DNA of 52,904 bases, taken from contig JBCDBX010000005.1 of NCBI GenBank assembly GCA_039182865.1, forward strand, positions 1-52,904, in the 5' to 3' direction. Every line of letters starts with the position of its first letter. Position 1 is the first letter of the stretch. The position numbers and the translations under genes are program-made. The notes under the pieces were generated by a model. That model did not search any database and was not told where the DNA came from. It saw nothing but the letters and a program-made list of their open reading frames with translations. The DNA comes from UBA1858 sp039182865. GTDB taxonomy: Bacteria > Pseudomonadota > Gammaproteobacteria > UBA4575. Below, one piece after another: positions 1 through 7,726 of the stretch.

Positions 1-1698
1 ACATTAGAAAGCTTATTCAATAAAGTGCCACTTCTGGCGCTATTCCTTACTGTTGCTCTCGGTTACCTATTTGGCAAACTCACGATTGGACGATTTGTTT
101 TAGGTGGAATTGCGGGGACGCTCATCGTGGGTGTCATTATTGGTCAATTAGGCATAAACCTTGATAGTGGAATTAAAAGTATCTTCTTTGCATTGTTTAT
201 CTATGCGGTGGGTTATCAAGGTGGCCCTCAATTTTTTAATGCGCTCAATCTAAAATCACTTAATCAACTGGCTTCCGCATTTTTCACATGTCTCGCAGGA
301 TTATTTTGCGTTCTTGCAGCCGCCTGGTTTTTTAATCTTGATCGTGGAACAGCTGCAGGTCTTGCTGCAGGAGGCCTGACTCAATCCGCGATTATCGGTA
401 CAGCAGGTGAAGCCATTGCTCAGTTGAATGTGTCAGCAGCTGAAATTAAACAAATGCAAACAAATATAGCGGTTGGCTATGCAGTTTGTTACATCTTTGG
501 CTCACTAGGCCCCATTATTATGGTGAGTTGGTTTTTCCCGATGGTCATGGGGTGGGATATCCGTGAAGAAGCAAAAAAATTAGCCAGTAAAATGGGAGGA
601 GGTAAGGAGGAATTAGAGCCTGGAGAATTCGAAGCGATAAAGCCTGTTGTCACCCGGGTCTATGCTGTCGCAGAAGCAAGCCCCGCCATGGGTGAATCGA
701 TTCTTGAAAATAATGAAATCTTAAAAGATGCACATATTGAATCGGTCATTCGTTCAGGTACAAAAATACCGCTTGATGAGAGCCTAGTGCTTAACAAAGA
801 CGATCTGGTTGCGGTAACAGGAAAAATATCTGTCATGGATAATATGGCGCCTTATTTTGGAAGAGAAGTGGTTGCGCCAGCAGATTTTGAATTAGTCGAA
901 GAGCATCGTGAAATTATTTTAAGTAATTCGCAATTGGCACGAAAAACTATTCAGCAGTTGCGTGAAGAATTAAATAAAGACAAGCCAAGCGGTGCTTATT
1001 TAATAAGTGCGATGCGTCTTGGACACAATTTAGAGTTGTTACCTAATGTAGAGCTGCATAAAGGAGATGAGCTAGTGTTCATCGGTGCGCCTAAGGATCT
1101 TGATGCAGTACAAAGCAAGCTAGGTTATAAAATCAATCCGGCTCCGGTGACGGATTTTATCTTCTTTGGCATTGGGATGGGGCTTGGTATTTTATTAGGC
1201 ATCATACAATTTAAATTATTTGGTATTCCTGTATCGATTGGTACAGGTGGTGGTTGTTTGCTTTCTGGTTTATTGTTTGGTTGGCTGCGCAGCACACATC
1301 CACGTTATGGTTCTTTGCCAACTGGAGCTTCAAACTTTTTGCGAGATTTTGGTTTGGCAGTGTTTGTCGGTGTAGTGGGAATTTCTGCAGGACCTGAAGC
1401 ATTAACAACCATAAAGCAATACGGTCTTACACTATTTTTATTGGGTGTTGGTGTTACGATTATTCCACAAATAATCAGCTTCTATTTTTCATACTATATT
1501 CTAAGAATTAAAAATCCAATTGAAATTCTGGGTTGTATAACAGGTGGAAGAAGTGCCAATCCTGGATTTGCTGCATTAATGCAAAAAGCAGGCAATTCCA
1601 CACCAGTTGTACCATTTGCATTAACTTATGCAGTCGCTAATGTATTTTTAACACTTTGGGGTCCTATTATTGTTGGGATCATTACAGTAAATCCATAA
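1..1698 (+). CDS. aspT: Aspartate:alanine antiporter (AspT family), 5'-partial
   Basis: The reading frame is open to the left edge with no stop, and a usable GTG at 25 would cut the family N-terminus, so the true start lies outside the window. The product has the layout of the AspT/YidE/YbjL exchangers: a first block of membrane helices (roughly residues 1-170 of the visible protein), a cytosolic loop with two TrkA_C/RCK_C-like domains (about 200-370), then a second membrane block ending at 557. The family exchanges aspartate for alanine electrogenically in the inner membrane. The next gene, 28 bases downstream, encodes aspartate 4-decarboxylase, which makes alanine and CO2 from aspartate; this context supports AspT over other family members. 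Substrate is inferred from the neighbour. Confidence 0.88.
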   Translation, partial: TLESLFNKVPLLALFLTVALGYLFGKLTIGRFVLGGIAGTLIVGVIIGQLGINLDSGIKSIFFALFIYAVGYQGGPQFFNALNLKSLNQLASAFFTCLAGLFCVLAAAWFFNLDRGTAAGLAAGGLTQSAIIGTAGEAIAQLNVSAAEIKQMQTNIAVGYAVCYIFGSLGPIIMVSWFFPMVMGWDIREEAKKLASKMGGGKEELEPGEFEAIKPVVTRVYAVAEASPAMGESILENNEILKDAHIESVIRSGTKIPLDESLVLNKDDLVAVTGKISVMDNMAPYFGREVVAPADFELVEEHREIILSNSQLARKTIQQLREELNKDKPSGAYLISAMRLGHNLELLPNVELHKGDELVFIGAPKDLDAVQSKLGYKINPAPVTDFIFFGIGMGLGILLGIIQFKLFGIPVSIGTGGGCLLSGLLFGWLRSTHPRYGSLPTGASNFLRDFGLAVFVGVVGISAGPEALTTIKQYGLTLFLLGVGVTIIPQIISFYFSYYILRIKNPIEILGCITGGRSANPGFAALMQKAGNSTPVVPFALTYAVANVFLTLWGPIIVGIITVNP

Positions 1699-1726
1699 TC
1701 TTTTTGGAATTAAAGGTGGGTAAAAG

Positions 1727-3313
1727 ATGGAGACTATAGATTACAGCAATTTTAGTAAGCTCAGTCCTTTTGAATTAAAAGATGAGTTAATCAAGTTAGC
1801 AAAATCACATTCTGAAAGAATGATGCTAAATGCAGGACGTGGCAATCCAAATTTTTTGGCCACTGAACCACGTCGAGCCTTTTTAAGACTTGCTGATTTT
1901 GCGATGCTTGAAGCGGAACGTTCTTATGCCTATCTAGAAAGTGGCATAGGAGGGTTACCTGAAGAAGACGGTATAGATCTACGTTTTGAAATTTTTGCAG
2001 ATCGGCAAGAAGGTGCCGAAGGTATAAGTTTTCTAAGAAATGCTATCGCTTTTGTGAAAGATCGTCTGGGGCAAACCCAGGAAGCTTTCCTACATGAAAT
2101 GGTCAATGCTTTTCTGGGTTGTAACTATCCTGTTCCGCCACGCATGCTGATGCATAGTGAGGAAATTGTGAAAGCGTATATCGGGCAAGAGATGTATAAC
2201 TATCATCCGCGTGGTGGCGATTTTTCACTTTTTGCAACAGAAGGTGGAACGGCTGCCATGGCTTATATTTTTCAGAGCATGAAATTAAATGGCTTGATTA
2301 AACCTGGAGATAAAATAGCACTTGGCACACCTATCTTTTCGCCTTATTTGGAAATTCCATTACTTCCTGAATATCAACTTGAAATAGTCGATATCCGAAT
2401 GGATGAAGACAGTGATTGGCAGTATCCAGATAATGAATTGGCGAAATTAGAAGATCCAGAGATTAAGATATTTTTCATGGTCAATCCAAGTAATCCACCT
2501 TCAGTAAAATTATCTTATGAAAGTCTTCATAAGATTGCCGATCTTGTAAATAACAAACGTAAAGATTTGTTTATTGTCACTGACGATGTATATGGCACAT
2601 TTGCAGATAACTTTGTGTCACTGTTTGCGGTATGTCCGCACAATACTTTATGCGTGTATTCATTTTCCAAGTACTTCGGTGCGACGGGGTGGAGGCTCGG
2701 TGTGATTGCATTACATGATGACAATGTTTTTGACGAAATGTTAAAAGCACTACCTAGTTCAGTAAAAGAAGAGCAAGCAAAGCGTTATTCATCGCTCACT
2801 AACCAACCTGAAGAACTATTGTTTATAGATCGACTGGTTGCTGACAGCCGTGTAGTTGCGCTAAATCACACTGCGGGTTTGTCTACACCACAGCAGTTAC
2901 AAATGACCCTGTTTGCCTTAAATGGATTGATGGATAATCATAATTTATATAAAGACTCAGCGAAAAATCTGATACGGCATCGTTATCAAAATTTATGTAT
3001 GTATGTGGGAATACCCCCTGTATTAGGTCCAAATGAAGTTAACTATTATTACTTAATTGATTTACAAAGATTGGGCGGACAAATATATGGTGAGGCATTT
3101 GCTGCATGGATGGCGACAGAAAATCGTGGAACAGAATTTTTATTTCGCTTAGCAAATGAAGTGAGTGTGGTGCTCTTGCCTGGTAAAGGTTTTGAGGTGG
3201 TGGACGCATCGGTCAGAGTATCGCTAGCTAATCTTACAGACGCAGAATATTCAGCCATTGGTAAATGCACGAAGCAAATTCTAGAAGAGCTATTTGAAGA
3301 GTTTAGTACCTAG
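1727..3313 (+). CDS. aspD: Aspartate 4-decarboxylase (bifunctional aspartate aminotransferase)
   Basis: 528 residues, the usual size of the PLP-dependent aspartate beta-decarboxylases, longer than ordinary aminotransferases. The PLP lysine is K315 in SFSKYFGATGWRLG, and NPSNPP and TDDVYG are the cofactor-contacting motifs of fold type I enzymes. It converts L-aspartate to L-alanine and CO2 in the cytoplasm, using one proton per turnover. A purine-rich ribosome site (AAAGGTGG) lies 7 bases before the ATG. It is 28 bases behind the antiporter gene and probably in one operon with it, so import of aspartate, decarboxylation and export of alanine would together generate proton-motive force and raise pH. 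No terminator is evident after it. Family assignment is firm; the energetic role follows from known aspD-aspT systems. Confidence 0.93.
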   Translation: METIDYSNFSKLSPFELKDELIKLAKSHSERMMLNAGRGNPNFLATEPRRAFLRLADFAMLEAERSYAYLESGIGGLPEEDGIDLRFEIFADRQEGAEGISFLRNAIAFVKDRLGQTQEAFLHEMVNAFLGCNYPVPPRMLMHSEEIVKAYIGQEMYNYHPRGGDFSLFATEGGTAAMAYIFQSMKLNGLIKPGDKIALGTPIFSPYLEIPLLPEYQLEIVDIRMDEDSDWQYPDNELAKLEDPEIKIFFMVNPSNPPSVKLSYESLHKIADLVNNKRKDLFIVTDDVYGTFADNFVSLFAVCPHNTLCVYSFSKYFGATGWRLGVIALHDDNVFDEMLKALPSSVKEEQAKRYSSLTNQPEELLFIDRLVADSRVVALNHTAGLSTPQQLQMTLFALNGLMDNHNLYKDSAKNLIRHRYQNLCMYVGIPPVLGPNEVNYYYLIDLQRLGGQIYGEAFAAWMATENRGTEFLFRLANEVSVVLLPGKGFEVVDASVRVSLANLTDAEYSAIGKCTKQILEELFEEFST

Positions 3314-3374
3314 TCAAATAAATGCATGATGTTGTTTAAGATTATTTTCAAATCATTTATTGAATTCTTTCTTA

Positions 3375-3402
3375 TTGACTTGTCGGTTAATCTACCTACC
3401 AT
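3375..3402 (+). promoter_or_regulatory. Probable sigma70 promoter of tRNA-Arg
   Basis: TTGACT (3375-3380) and TACCAT (3397-3402) are separated by 16 bases and sit about 30 bases before the tRNA-Arg gene. The -35 is a 5/6 match to consensus; the -10 keeps the TAnnAT positions. Prediction from sequence only. Confidence 0.5.
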
Positions 3403-3431
3403 AGCTCATCCATAAACTGACGTTATAAATT

Positions 3432-3508
3432 GCGCCCGTAGCTCAACTGGATAGAGCATCGGCCTTCTAAGCCGGGGGTTGCAGGTTCGAGTCCTGCCGG
3501 GCGCGCCA
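3432..3508 (+). tRNA. tRNA-Arg (anticodon UCU)
   Basis: 77 bases including an encoded CCA. Acceptor stem GCGCCCG pairs with CGGGCGC, discriminator G, T-loop GGTTCGAGTCC. The anticodon loop CTTCTAA carries TCT, reading AGA. The structured repeat that follows begins exactly at the CCA end. Confidence 0.97.
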
Positions 3509-3556
3509 CACATGCGACGGGGTATTCGTCGCAAATTAAGTATCGCGGAGCGATTC
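3506..3556 (+). repeat. tRNA-trailing repeat, copy A (behind tRNA-Arg)
   Basis: Starting with the CCA of tRNA-Arg, the first 34 bases match 33 of the 34 bases that follow from the CCA of tRNA-Leu(GAG) at 50155; over 51 bases the match is 45. It holds a 6-bp stem GCGACG/CGTCGC with a seven-base loop, then ATCGC-GGA-GCGAT. In the other copy this second hairpin is GTCGC-GTA-GCGAC, so its closing pair has changed in both arms. The tRNAs themselves belong to different families, so the shared sequence is not tRNA homology. Confidence 0.85.
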
Positions 3557-3919
3557 TGAAAGATAAAGAAATGCTAAATAAAGAGTCATAGGTTTCGTAT
3601 AGCGTCTGTGATTATTCAGCCTTAAGTGGACGAAACCTGGTATTACACGGAAATTAATTTCCCCGAAGGGATTCAATATACTGCGAGAGCAGCCAGAGCT
3701 ATCACAAAACCTATTTCTCCAATCTTTTAATCAGTTAAATTTGGCCCAATTCACCGCGAAGTGATTCAATATTTTAGAAATAGCTAGAACTAACATGCGA
3801 CCTATTACTAGGTACTCAATAAATCTAATGCCACAAGAGATGTTTCTAAAGCTACTATCACTAACTAGCACCTAGATATTCCTTTCAGATAAGATTAGGA
3901 TACCGCCGTTCAGGTAATG
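3509..3919 (+). other. Structured spacer between tRNA-Arg and tRNA-His, no protein gene
   Basis: This 411-base stretch has no credible coding frame. Besides the repeat at its left end it contains: a perfect 9-base inverted repeat AGGTTTCGT (3590-3598) / ACGAAACCT (3630-3638); a 14-base palindrome at 3649-3662; CCC-GAA-GGG at 3662-3670; and TCAC...GTGA around CGC-GAA-GTG at 3751-3763. The 16-base string CGAAGNGATTCAATAT occurs twice (3664-3679 and 3757-3772, one difference), each followed about 30-40 bases on by an ACCTATT string, which suggests a degenerate tandem unit of about 93 bases. A block at 3749-3776 recurs at 50363-50391. Likely a transcribed tRNA trailer with repeated hairpins; function unknown. 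Confidence 0.65.
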
Positions 3920-3995
3920 GTGAGTGTAGCTCAGTTGGTAGAGCCCTGGATTGTGATTCCAGTCGTCGTGGGTTCGAGCCCCATCACTCACCCCA
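3920..3995 (+). tRNA. tRNA-His (anticodon GUG)
   Basis: 76 bases with encoded CCA. Acceptor GTGAGTG pairs with CACTCAC; the discriminator is C (3992) and the base before the gene is G (3919), giving the G-1:C73 pair typical of tRNA-His. The anticodon loop TTGTGAT carries GTG. The stretch after the CCA contains CGCGCAATATT, which also occurs in the tRNA-Leu(GAG) trailer, but this match alone could be chance. Confidence 0.97.
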
Positions 3996-4055
3996 CTTTA
4001 TATCTCGCGCAATATTTCTTCCTCATTGATATTTCTAACTTGTTAGAATGTGTGA

Positions 4056-4478
4056 ATGATTATCGATCAGGTTCGAAGAAATGCCGTGGCCATTATCAGT
4101 CTGGTCGTGGCTTTATCTGGCCTTGGTTATAACACCTGGCGTAACGAAGCATCCGAAGCGAATAAAAATGTGCGTGATGCAGGGTTATTTATGATGAAGG
4201 AATTAACACATTTGCAGGAAGTGGTTCTGTATGCGCGTTTTGATCGTAATGATGATCGCGGTGATTTAAAAACAGGTTGGTCCCATGTGTTAGCAGTAGA
4301 AGATATTAGTTATGCCATGCCTCAACATGTGCAAGACAGTGCTGCGATGTTAGCGCAGGTTTGGGCCAAGCATTCTAATGAAATTACATCAGATGAGGTT
4401 AGCGGGTATCAGGCTATTGATGAGAAGATCGATGATGTTAAACAAGAAATTGTGATTGCGATTAATCAGTTACGTTAG
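4056..4478 (+). CDS. Conserved-looking hypothetical protein with N-terminal membrane anchor
   Basis: I do not recognise this 140-residue protein. Residues about 9-26 form one hydrophobic segment (AIISLVVALSGLGY) preceded by two arginines, so an N-in anchor with the remainder outside the cytoplasm is likely. After it comes a charged, mainly helical stretch rich in E, K, D and Q with no cysteines, ending in amphipathic helices. The ATG is the only good start, 60 bases behind tRNA-His, without a clear ribosome site. It converges on and overlaps by four bases the stop of the CPBP protease gene. No catalytic motif is visible. Codon use is like that of the neighbours, so it is probably a real gene. 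Confidence 0.65.
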   Translation: MIIDQVRRNAVAIISLVVALSGLGYNTWRNEASEANKNVRDAGLFMMKELTHLQEVVLYARFDRNDDRGDLKTGWSHVLAVEDISYAMPQHVQDSAAMLAQVWAKHSNEITSDEVSGYQAIDEKIDDVKQEIVIAINQLR

Positions 4479-5341
4479 TGATGGCTTTTTCTAATTTTCA
4501 CTAAATAGTAAATTCCCCAGATCGCTAGAATTGCAAGCAGCCAAACTGCGCTAAATTCCCCAACATAGTTATCATAGTCGCTGGCAAATGCTTTGCAGGA
4601 AGCTGTATTGTCACGATCAGTAAAAGATTTAAATACTTTTATATGTGCAACCCAACCTGCATGAATCCCTATACACCAAAGCAAATTAGTTCGAATTCGA
4701 ACAATTGATAAAAAGACACCTGCTAAAAATAATGCAATCCAGGAATCCCAGACTAATTCAAAATTAAGTAAGGATGAGAAGGCAGCAACGAGTAATGTAA
4801 AACCGGAATACCAATGAATAGTTTCCAAGGTAAACGTCTCAGGAGGTTGTAAAAAGTGAACTGAACTATAAATCACATTCACAAAAACCACGCTTAAACT
4901 TAAGGTCATCAATTTGCTTAATTGAGATTGTAAAAATCCTCTTAAAATAGTCTCTTCGATTAAGCCTATTAGTAGTCCTGCAATTATGGCGGTGACGATT
5001 GTGGTGGTGGGGTCAATTAAATTGGGTGCAACGGGCTCCCAAAATCTATAACCACATGCGATGTATAAAAAAGAAATAGGCAGCAGCATGACAACGCCTA
5101 ACCCCCAGGACTGAGCAAGATTTGAAATAGGGGAACTGCTAGTAAATCCTAGTTCAGAAAAACTTTTTATATTAAGGGCTTTATATGTCGGGTAAAAAAA
5201 CAGGATGGCACAAATCAATACCGAGCGAGATACAATACGCTCAAAGCTTGTATCAATGATCAAGTGGACTGGATATGCTAATAAGCAACCAACTACAAAA
5301 ATGCTAACAAAGTAAGTTAATAGAATAAGTAAGCGCGGCAT
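4475..5341 (-). CDS. CPBP-family intramembrane metalloprotease (CAAX/Abi-like)
   Basis: 288 residues with about seven or eight hydrophobic segments. The family signature EExxxR is present as E129-E130-TIL-R134 inside a membrane helix, followed by YSSVH (H162) and a third histidine motif at H227 (GIHAGW), the four conserved positions thought to bind the metal and activate water. Such proteins (Rce1/CAAX-like) cleave or process substrates within the inner membrane; bacterial members are linked to bacteriocin immunity, but nothing here points to a substrate. The gene is convergent with the small hypothetical gene and stands alone. The upstream side faces a 7-bp hairpin at 5368-5386 and the tRNA-Leu promoter. 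Confidence 0.82.
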   Translation of the reverse strand: MPRLLILLTYFVSIFVVGCLLAYPVHLIIDTSFERIVSRSVLICAILFFYPTYKALNIKSFSELGFTSSSPISNLAQSWGLGVVMLLPISFLYIACGYRFWEPVAPNLIDPTTTIVTAIIAGLLIGLIEETILRGFLQSQLSKLMTLSLSVVFVNVIYSSVHFLQPPETFTLETIHWYSGFTLLVAAFSSLLNFELVWDSWIALFLAGVFLSIVRIRTNLLWCIGIHAGWVAHIKVFKSFTDRDNTASCKAFASDYDNYVGEFSAVWLLAILAIWGIYYLVKIRKSHH

Positions 5342-5367
5342 ATCTTAGCTTGTATAGACTGTGAGTG

Positions 5368-5392
5368 ATGGCTATTCGTTAGCCATGTATTC
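5368..5392. repeat. Short intergenic hairpin followed by TATTC
   Basis: ATGGCTA and TAGCCAT (7 bp) flank the loop TTCGT, and GTATTC follows. It sits between the CPBP gene start and the tRNA-Leu(UAG) promoter. The form, a tiny perfect stem followed by ATTC, resembles hairpins in the lon-hupB gap and in the two tRNA spacers. No U-tract on either strand, so not a typical terminator. Confidence 0.5.
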
Positions 5393-5408
5393 CTAATGTT
5401 ATATCACC

Positions 5409-5438
5409 TTAACTAGCAGATAAATTTCAAGTTATACT
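5409..5438 (+). promoter_or_regulatory. Probable promoter of tRNA-Leu(UAG)/tig
   Basis: TTAACT (5409-5414) and TATACT (5433-5438) with an 18-base spacer, ending 27 bases before the tRNA. It may also serve tig, since no terminator lies between the tRNA and tig. Confidence 0.45.
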
Positions 5439-5464
5439 AGCACGTTGTTGTGCCAGGATATTTA

Positions 5465-5550
<86 letters not shown>

Positions 5551-5612
5551 CCATCAATACCTGTCGAATATGGCGTTCAAAATTTAAATCTTCATTATTA
5601 GAGTATAGTTCA

Positions 5613-6899
5613 ATGCAAGTTTCGGTCGAGCAAACTAGTGAATTGGGTAGAAAGCTCACTATTCAAGTCCCCACTGACAAAGTTGAGACAGAGATTGTGT
5701 CACGTCTAAATTCACTCAAAGGGCGCGTCAAAATTGACGGTTTTCGACCAGGCAAAATCCCACTTAATGTAGTGCGAAAACGCTTTGGTGCTCAAGTGCG
5801 TCAGGAAGTGATGGCAGACCAAATGCAAGCGAGTTATCAAGAAGCGGTCTTGAAAGAAAAGCTTCGCCCAGCCTCTAGTCCAAGTATTGAAACGCAAGAA
5901 GCAAAAGAAGGTAAAGATTTAACTTTCACAGCTTCGTTTGATGTATATCCGGAATTTGAGCTATGCGATTTGAGCCATTTGGAAGTTGATGTTCAAGTAT
6001 CTGAAGTCACAGATAAAGTTGTTGATAATGCGCTAGATAAAATGCGCAAGCAGCGTATGAACTGGAGTGAAACAGAGAGTGTTGCTGAAAATGGTCATCG
6101 GGTGACGATGAATTTTGTGGGCAAGTTGGGTGATGAGGAATTTGAAGGTGGCAAGGCAGAAGATTTTGTTCTCGAATTAGGCGAGGGCAGAATGATTCCT
6201 GGTTTTGAAGAAGAAGTGATTGGTTTAAAAGCCGATGACGCTAAAACCTTTAATCTAAAGTTCCCCAAAGATTATGGAAATGAAAAGTTAGCAGGACAAG
6301 AAGCGACATTTGATATAGAAGTGAAGAAAGTTGAAGCAGGTGAATTACCTGAACTAGATGAAGAATTTGCAAAGTCATTTGGACTTACTGGTTCAATTGA
6401 TGAGCTAAAAGTGGAACTCCGTAAATCACTGCAAAATGAGCTAGATCAGCAAATATTGTCAAACTCAAAACAAGCAGTGATGAAGGTATTATCAGAGAAT
6501 AATGAATTGACTTTGCCAGAATCCATGGTGACGCAAGAAATAGCAGCATTGCGTGAACAGACAAAACAAAGTATGAGCGCCGAATCTGAAATTGATTTGC
6601 CTGATTCTTTGTTTGAAGAAAATGCTAAAGATAGAGTGAAGCTTGGTTTAATTATTGGCGAAATTGCAGTTAAGCAAGAATTGCAAGTTGACCAACAGAC
6701 TGTTGCTCAGCGAATTCAAATGATGGCTCAACAATATGCTGACCCTCAACAAGTCATCCAGTACTATAGTTCAAATAATCAAGCTCGTGCACAGATCGAA
6801 TCCTTAGTGATGGAAGAGCAAGTCGTCGATTGGGTATTAAGTCAGGTAAACAAAGTTGAGAAAAATGCTGCTTTTGAAGATATAGTGAAACCACGCTAA
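5613..6899 (+). CDS. tig: Trigger factor, ribosome-associated chaperone and prolyl isomerase
   Basis: 428 residues from the ATG at 5613, matching the family length; a longer frame upstream runs through the tRNA and is not real. Residues 1-110 form the ribosome-binding domain with the signature GFRPGKIP (about 44-51); about 150-240 is the FKBP-type prolyl isomerase domain (VTMNFVGKL, FVLELGEGRMIPGFE); the C-terminal half is the helical substrate-cradling region. It binds nascent chains at the ribosomal exit tunnel. It is followed after 30 bases by clpP, and then clpX and lon, the widespread proteostasis cluster. Confidence 0.97.
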   Translation: MQVSVEQTSELGRKLTIQVPTDKVETEIVSRLNSLKGRVKIDGFRPGKIPLNVVRKRFGAQVRQEVMADQMQASYQEAVLKEKLRPASSPSIETQEAKEGKDLTFTASFDVYPEFELCDLSHLEVDVQVSEVTDKVVDNALDKMRKQRMNWSETESVAENGHRVTMNFVGKLGDEEFEGGKAEDFVLELGEGRMIPGFEEEVIGLKADDAKTFNLKFPKDYGNEKLAGQEATFDIEVKKVEAGELPELDEEFAKSFGLTGSIDELKVELRKSLQNELDQQILSNSKQAVMKVLSENNELTLPESMVTQEIAALREQTKQSMSAESEIDLPDSLFEENAKDRVKLGLIIGEIAVKQELQVDQQTVAQRIQMMAQQYADPQQVIQYYSSNNQARAQIESLVMEEQVVDWVLSQVNKVEKNAAFEDIVKPR

Positions 6900-6929
6900 T
6901 AAAATTTATTTTACAAAAGGCTATTCGAT

Positions 6930-7550
6930 ATGAGTAATCAAAACATACAGGAACCAATGATGAATCTTGTCCCAATGGTCGTCGAGCAGTCAGCGCGAGG
7001 CGAACGAGCTTACGATATCTATTCTCGCCTTTTAAAAGAACGGGTTATTTTTATTGTTGGTCCTGTTGAAGACCATATGGCAAATTTAGTGGTTGCACAG
7101 ATATTGTTTTTAGAATCAGAAAACCCAGACAAAGATATTTCTATTTACATTAATTCACCTGGTGGTTCAGTGACAGCTGGTATGGCGATTTATGACACCA
7201 TGCAATTTGCTAAACCTCATATCAGTACATTATGTGTAGGACAGGCTGCTAGTATGGGTGCAGTATTGTTGGCGGGTGGCGAGAAAGGGAAGCGTTACGC
7301 TCTACCACACTCACGTATGATGATTCATCAACCACTTGGAGGCTTCCAAGGCCAAGCCTCGGACTTTGATATTCATGCGCGTGAAATCCTCAATATTCGT
7401 GAAAGATTAAATCGGGTATTAGCTAATCACACTGGGCAAAGTATGGAAACAATCTCTAAGGACACAGAGCGAGATAACTTTATGAGCAGTGAAGAAGCTC
7501 AAAAGTATGGTCTGATTGATAATGTTTTAACCACCCGTGGCGCAGAATAG
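6930..7550 (+). CDS. clpP: ATP-dependent Clp protease proteolytic subunit
   Basis: 206 residues. The catalytic triad is visible at S108 (GQAASMG), H133 (MIHQP) and D182, offset by 11 from the E. coli mature numbering. An N-terminal propeptide of about 13 residues ending before LVPMVVEQ is likely removed autocatalytically. It forms the tetradecameric barrel that degrades proteins fed by ClpX, encoded next. AAGG lies 9 bases before the ATG. It is 30 bases behind tig and probably co-transcribed with it; the 176-base gap to clpX suggests clpX may have an additional promoter, although I could not identify one with a convincing -35. Confidence 0.98.
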   Translation: MSNQNIQEPMMNLVPMVVEQSARGERAYDIYSRLLKERVIFIVGPVEDHMANLVVAQILFLESENPDKDISIYINSPGGSVTAGMAIYDTMQFAKPHISTLCVGQAASMGAVLLAGGEKGKRYALPHSRMMIHQPLGGFQGQASDFDIHAREILNIRERLNRVLANHTGQSMETISKDTERDNFMSSEEAQKYGLIDNVLTTRGAE

Positions 7551-7726
7551 TTTGAATAATCGATAAAATGGTGATACAACGTACTGATATTCTTACGGTT
7601 AATACATGGTTTTTGGGGTGCCGATATAAAGTATCAATCTAGGAATAAATTCACTGTTTCAAAGACTCATTTCCACATAGAATGGCAAACACAAAATACG
7701 ACTAGATCATAAGATAGGATATCTAC

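Noticed and set aside
3432..3508. Mobile-element integration at tRNA-Arg or tRNA-Leu
   Set aside because: No integrase gene and no duplicated tRNA 3' end (other than CCA) is present downstream; the repeat begins after the tRNA body.
4006..4016. CGCGCAATATT behind tRNA-His also present at 50203-50213
   Set aside because: An 11-base match is expected many times by chance in 53 kb; I mention it only as weak support that tRNA-His may have a degenerate trailer repeat.
3917..4132. 71-codon reading frame across tRNA-His
   Set aside because: Its first 26 codons are the tRNA gene itself and the rest overlaps the better frame at 4056; coding is not credible.
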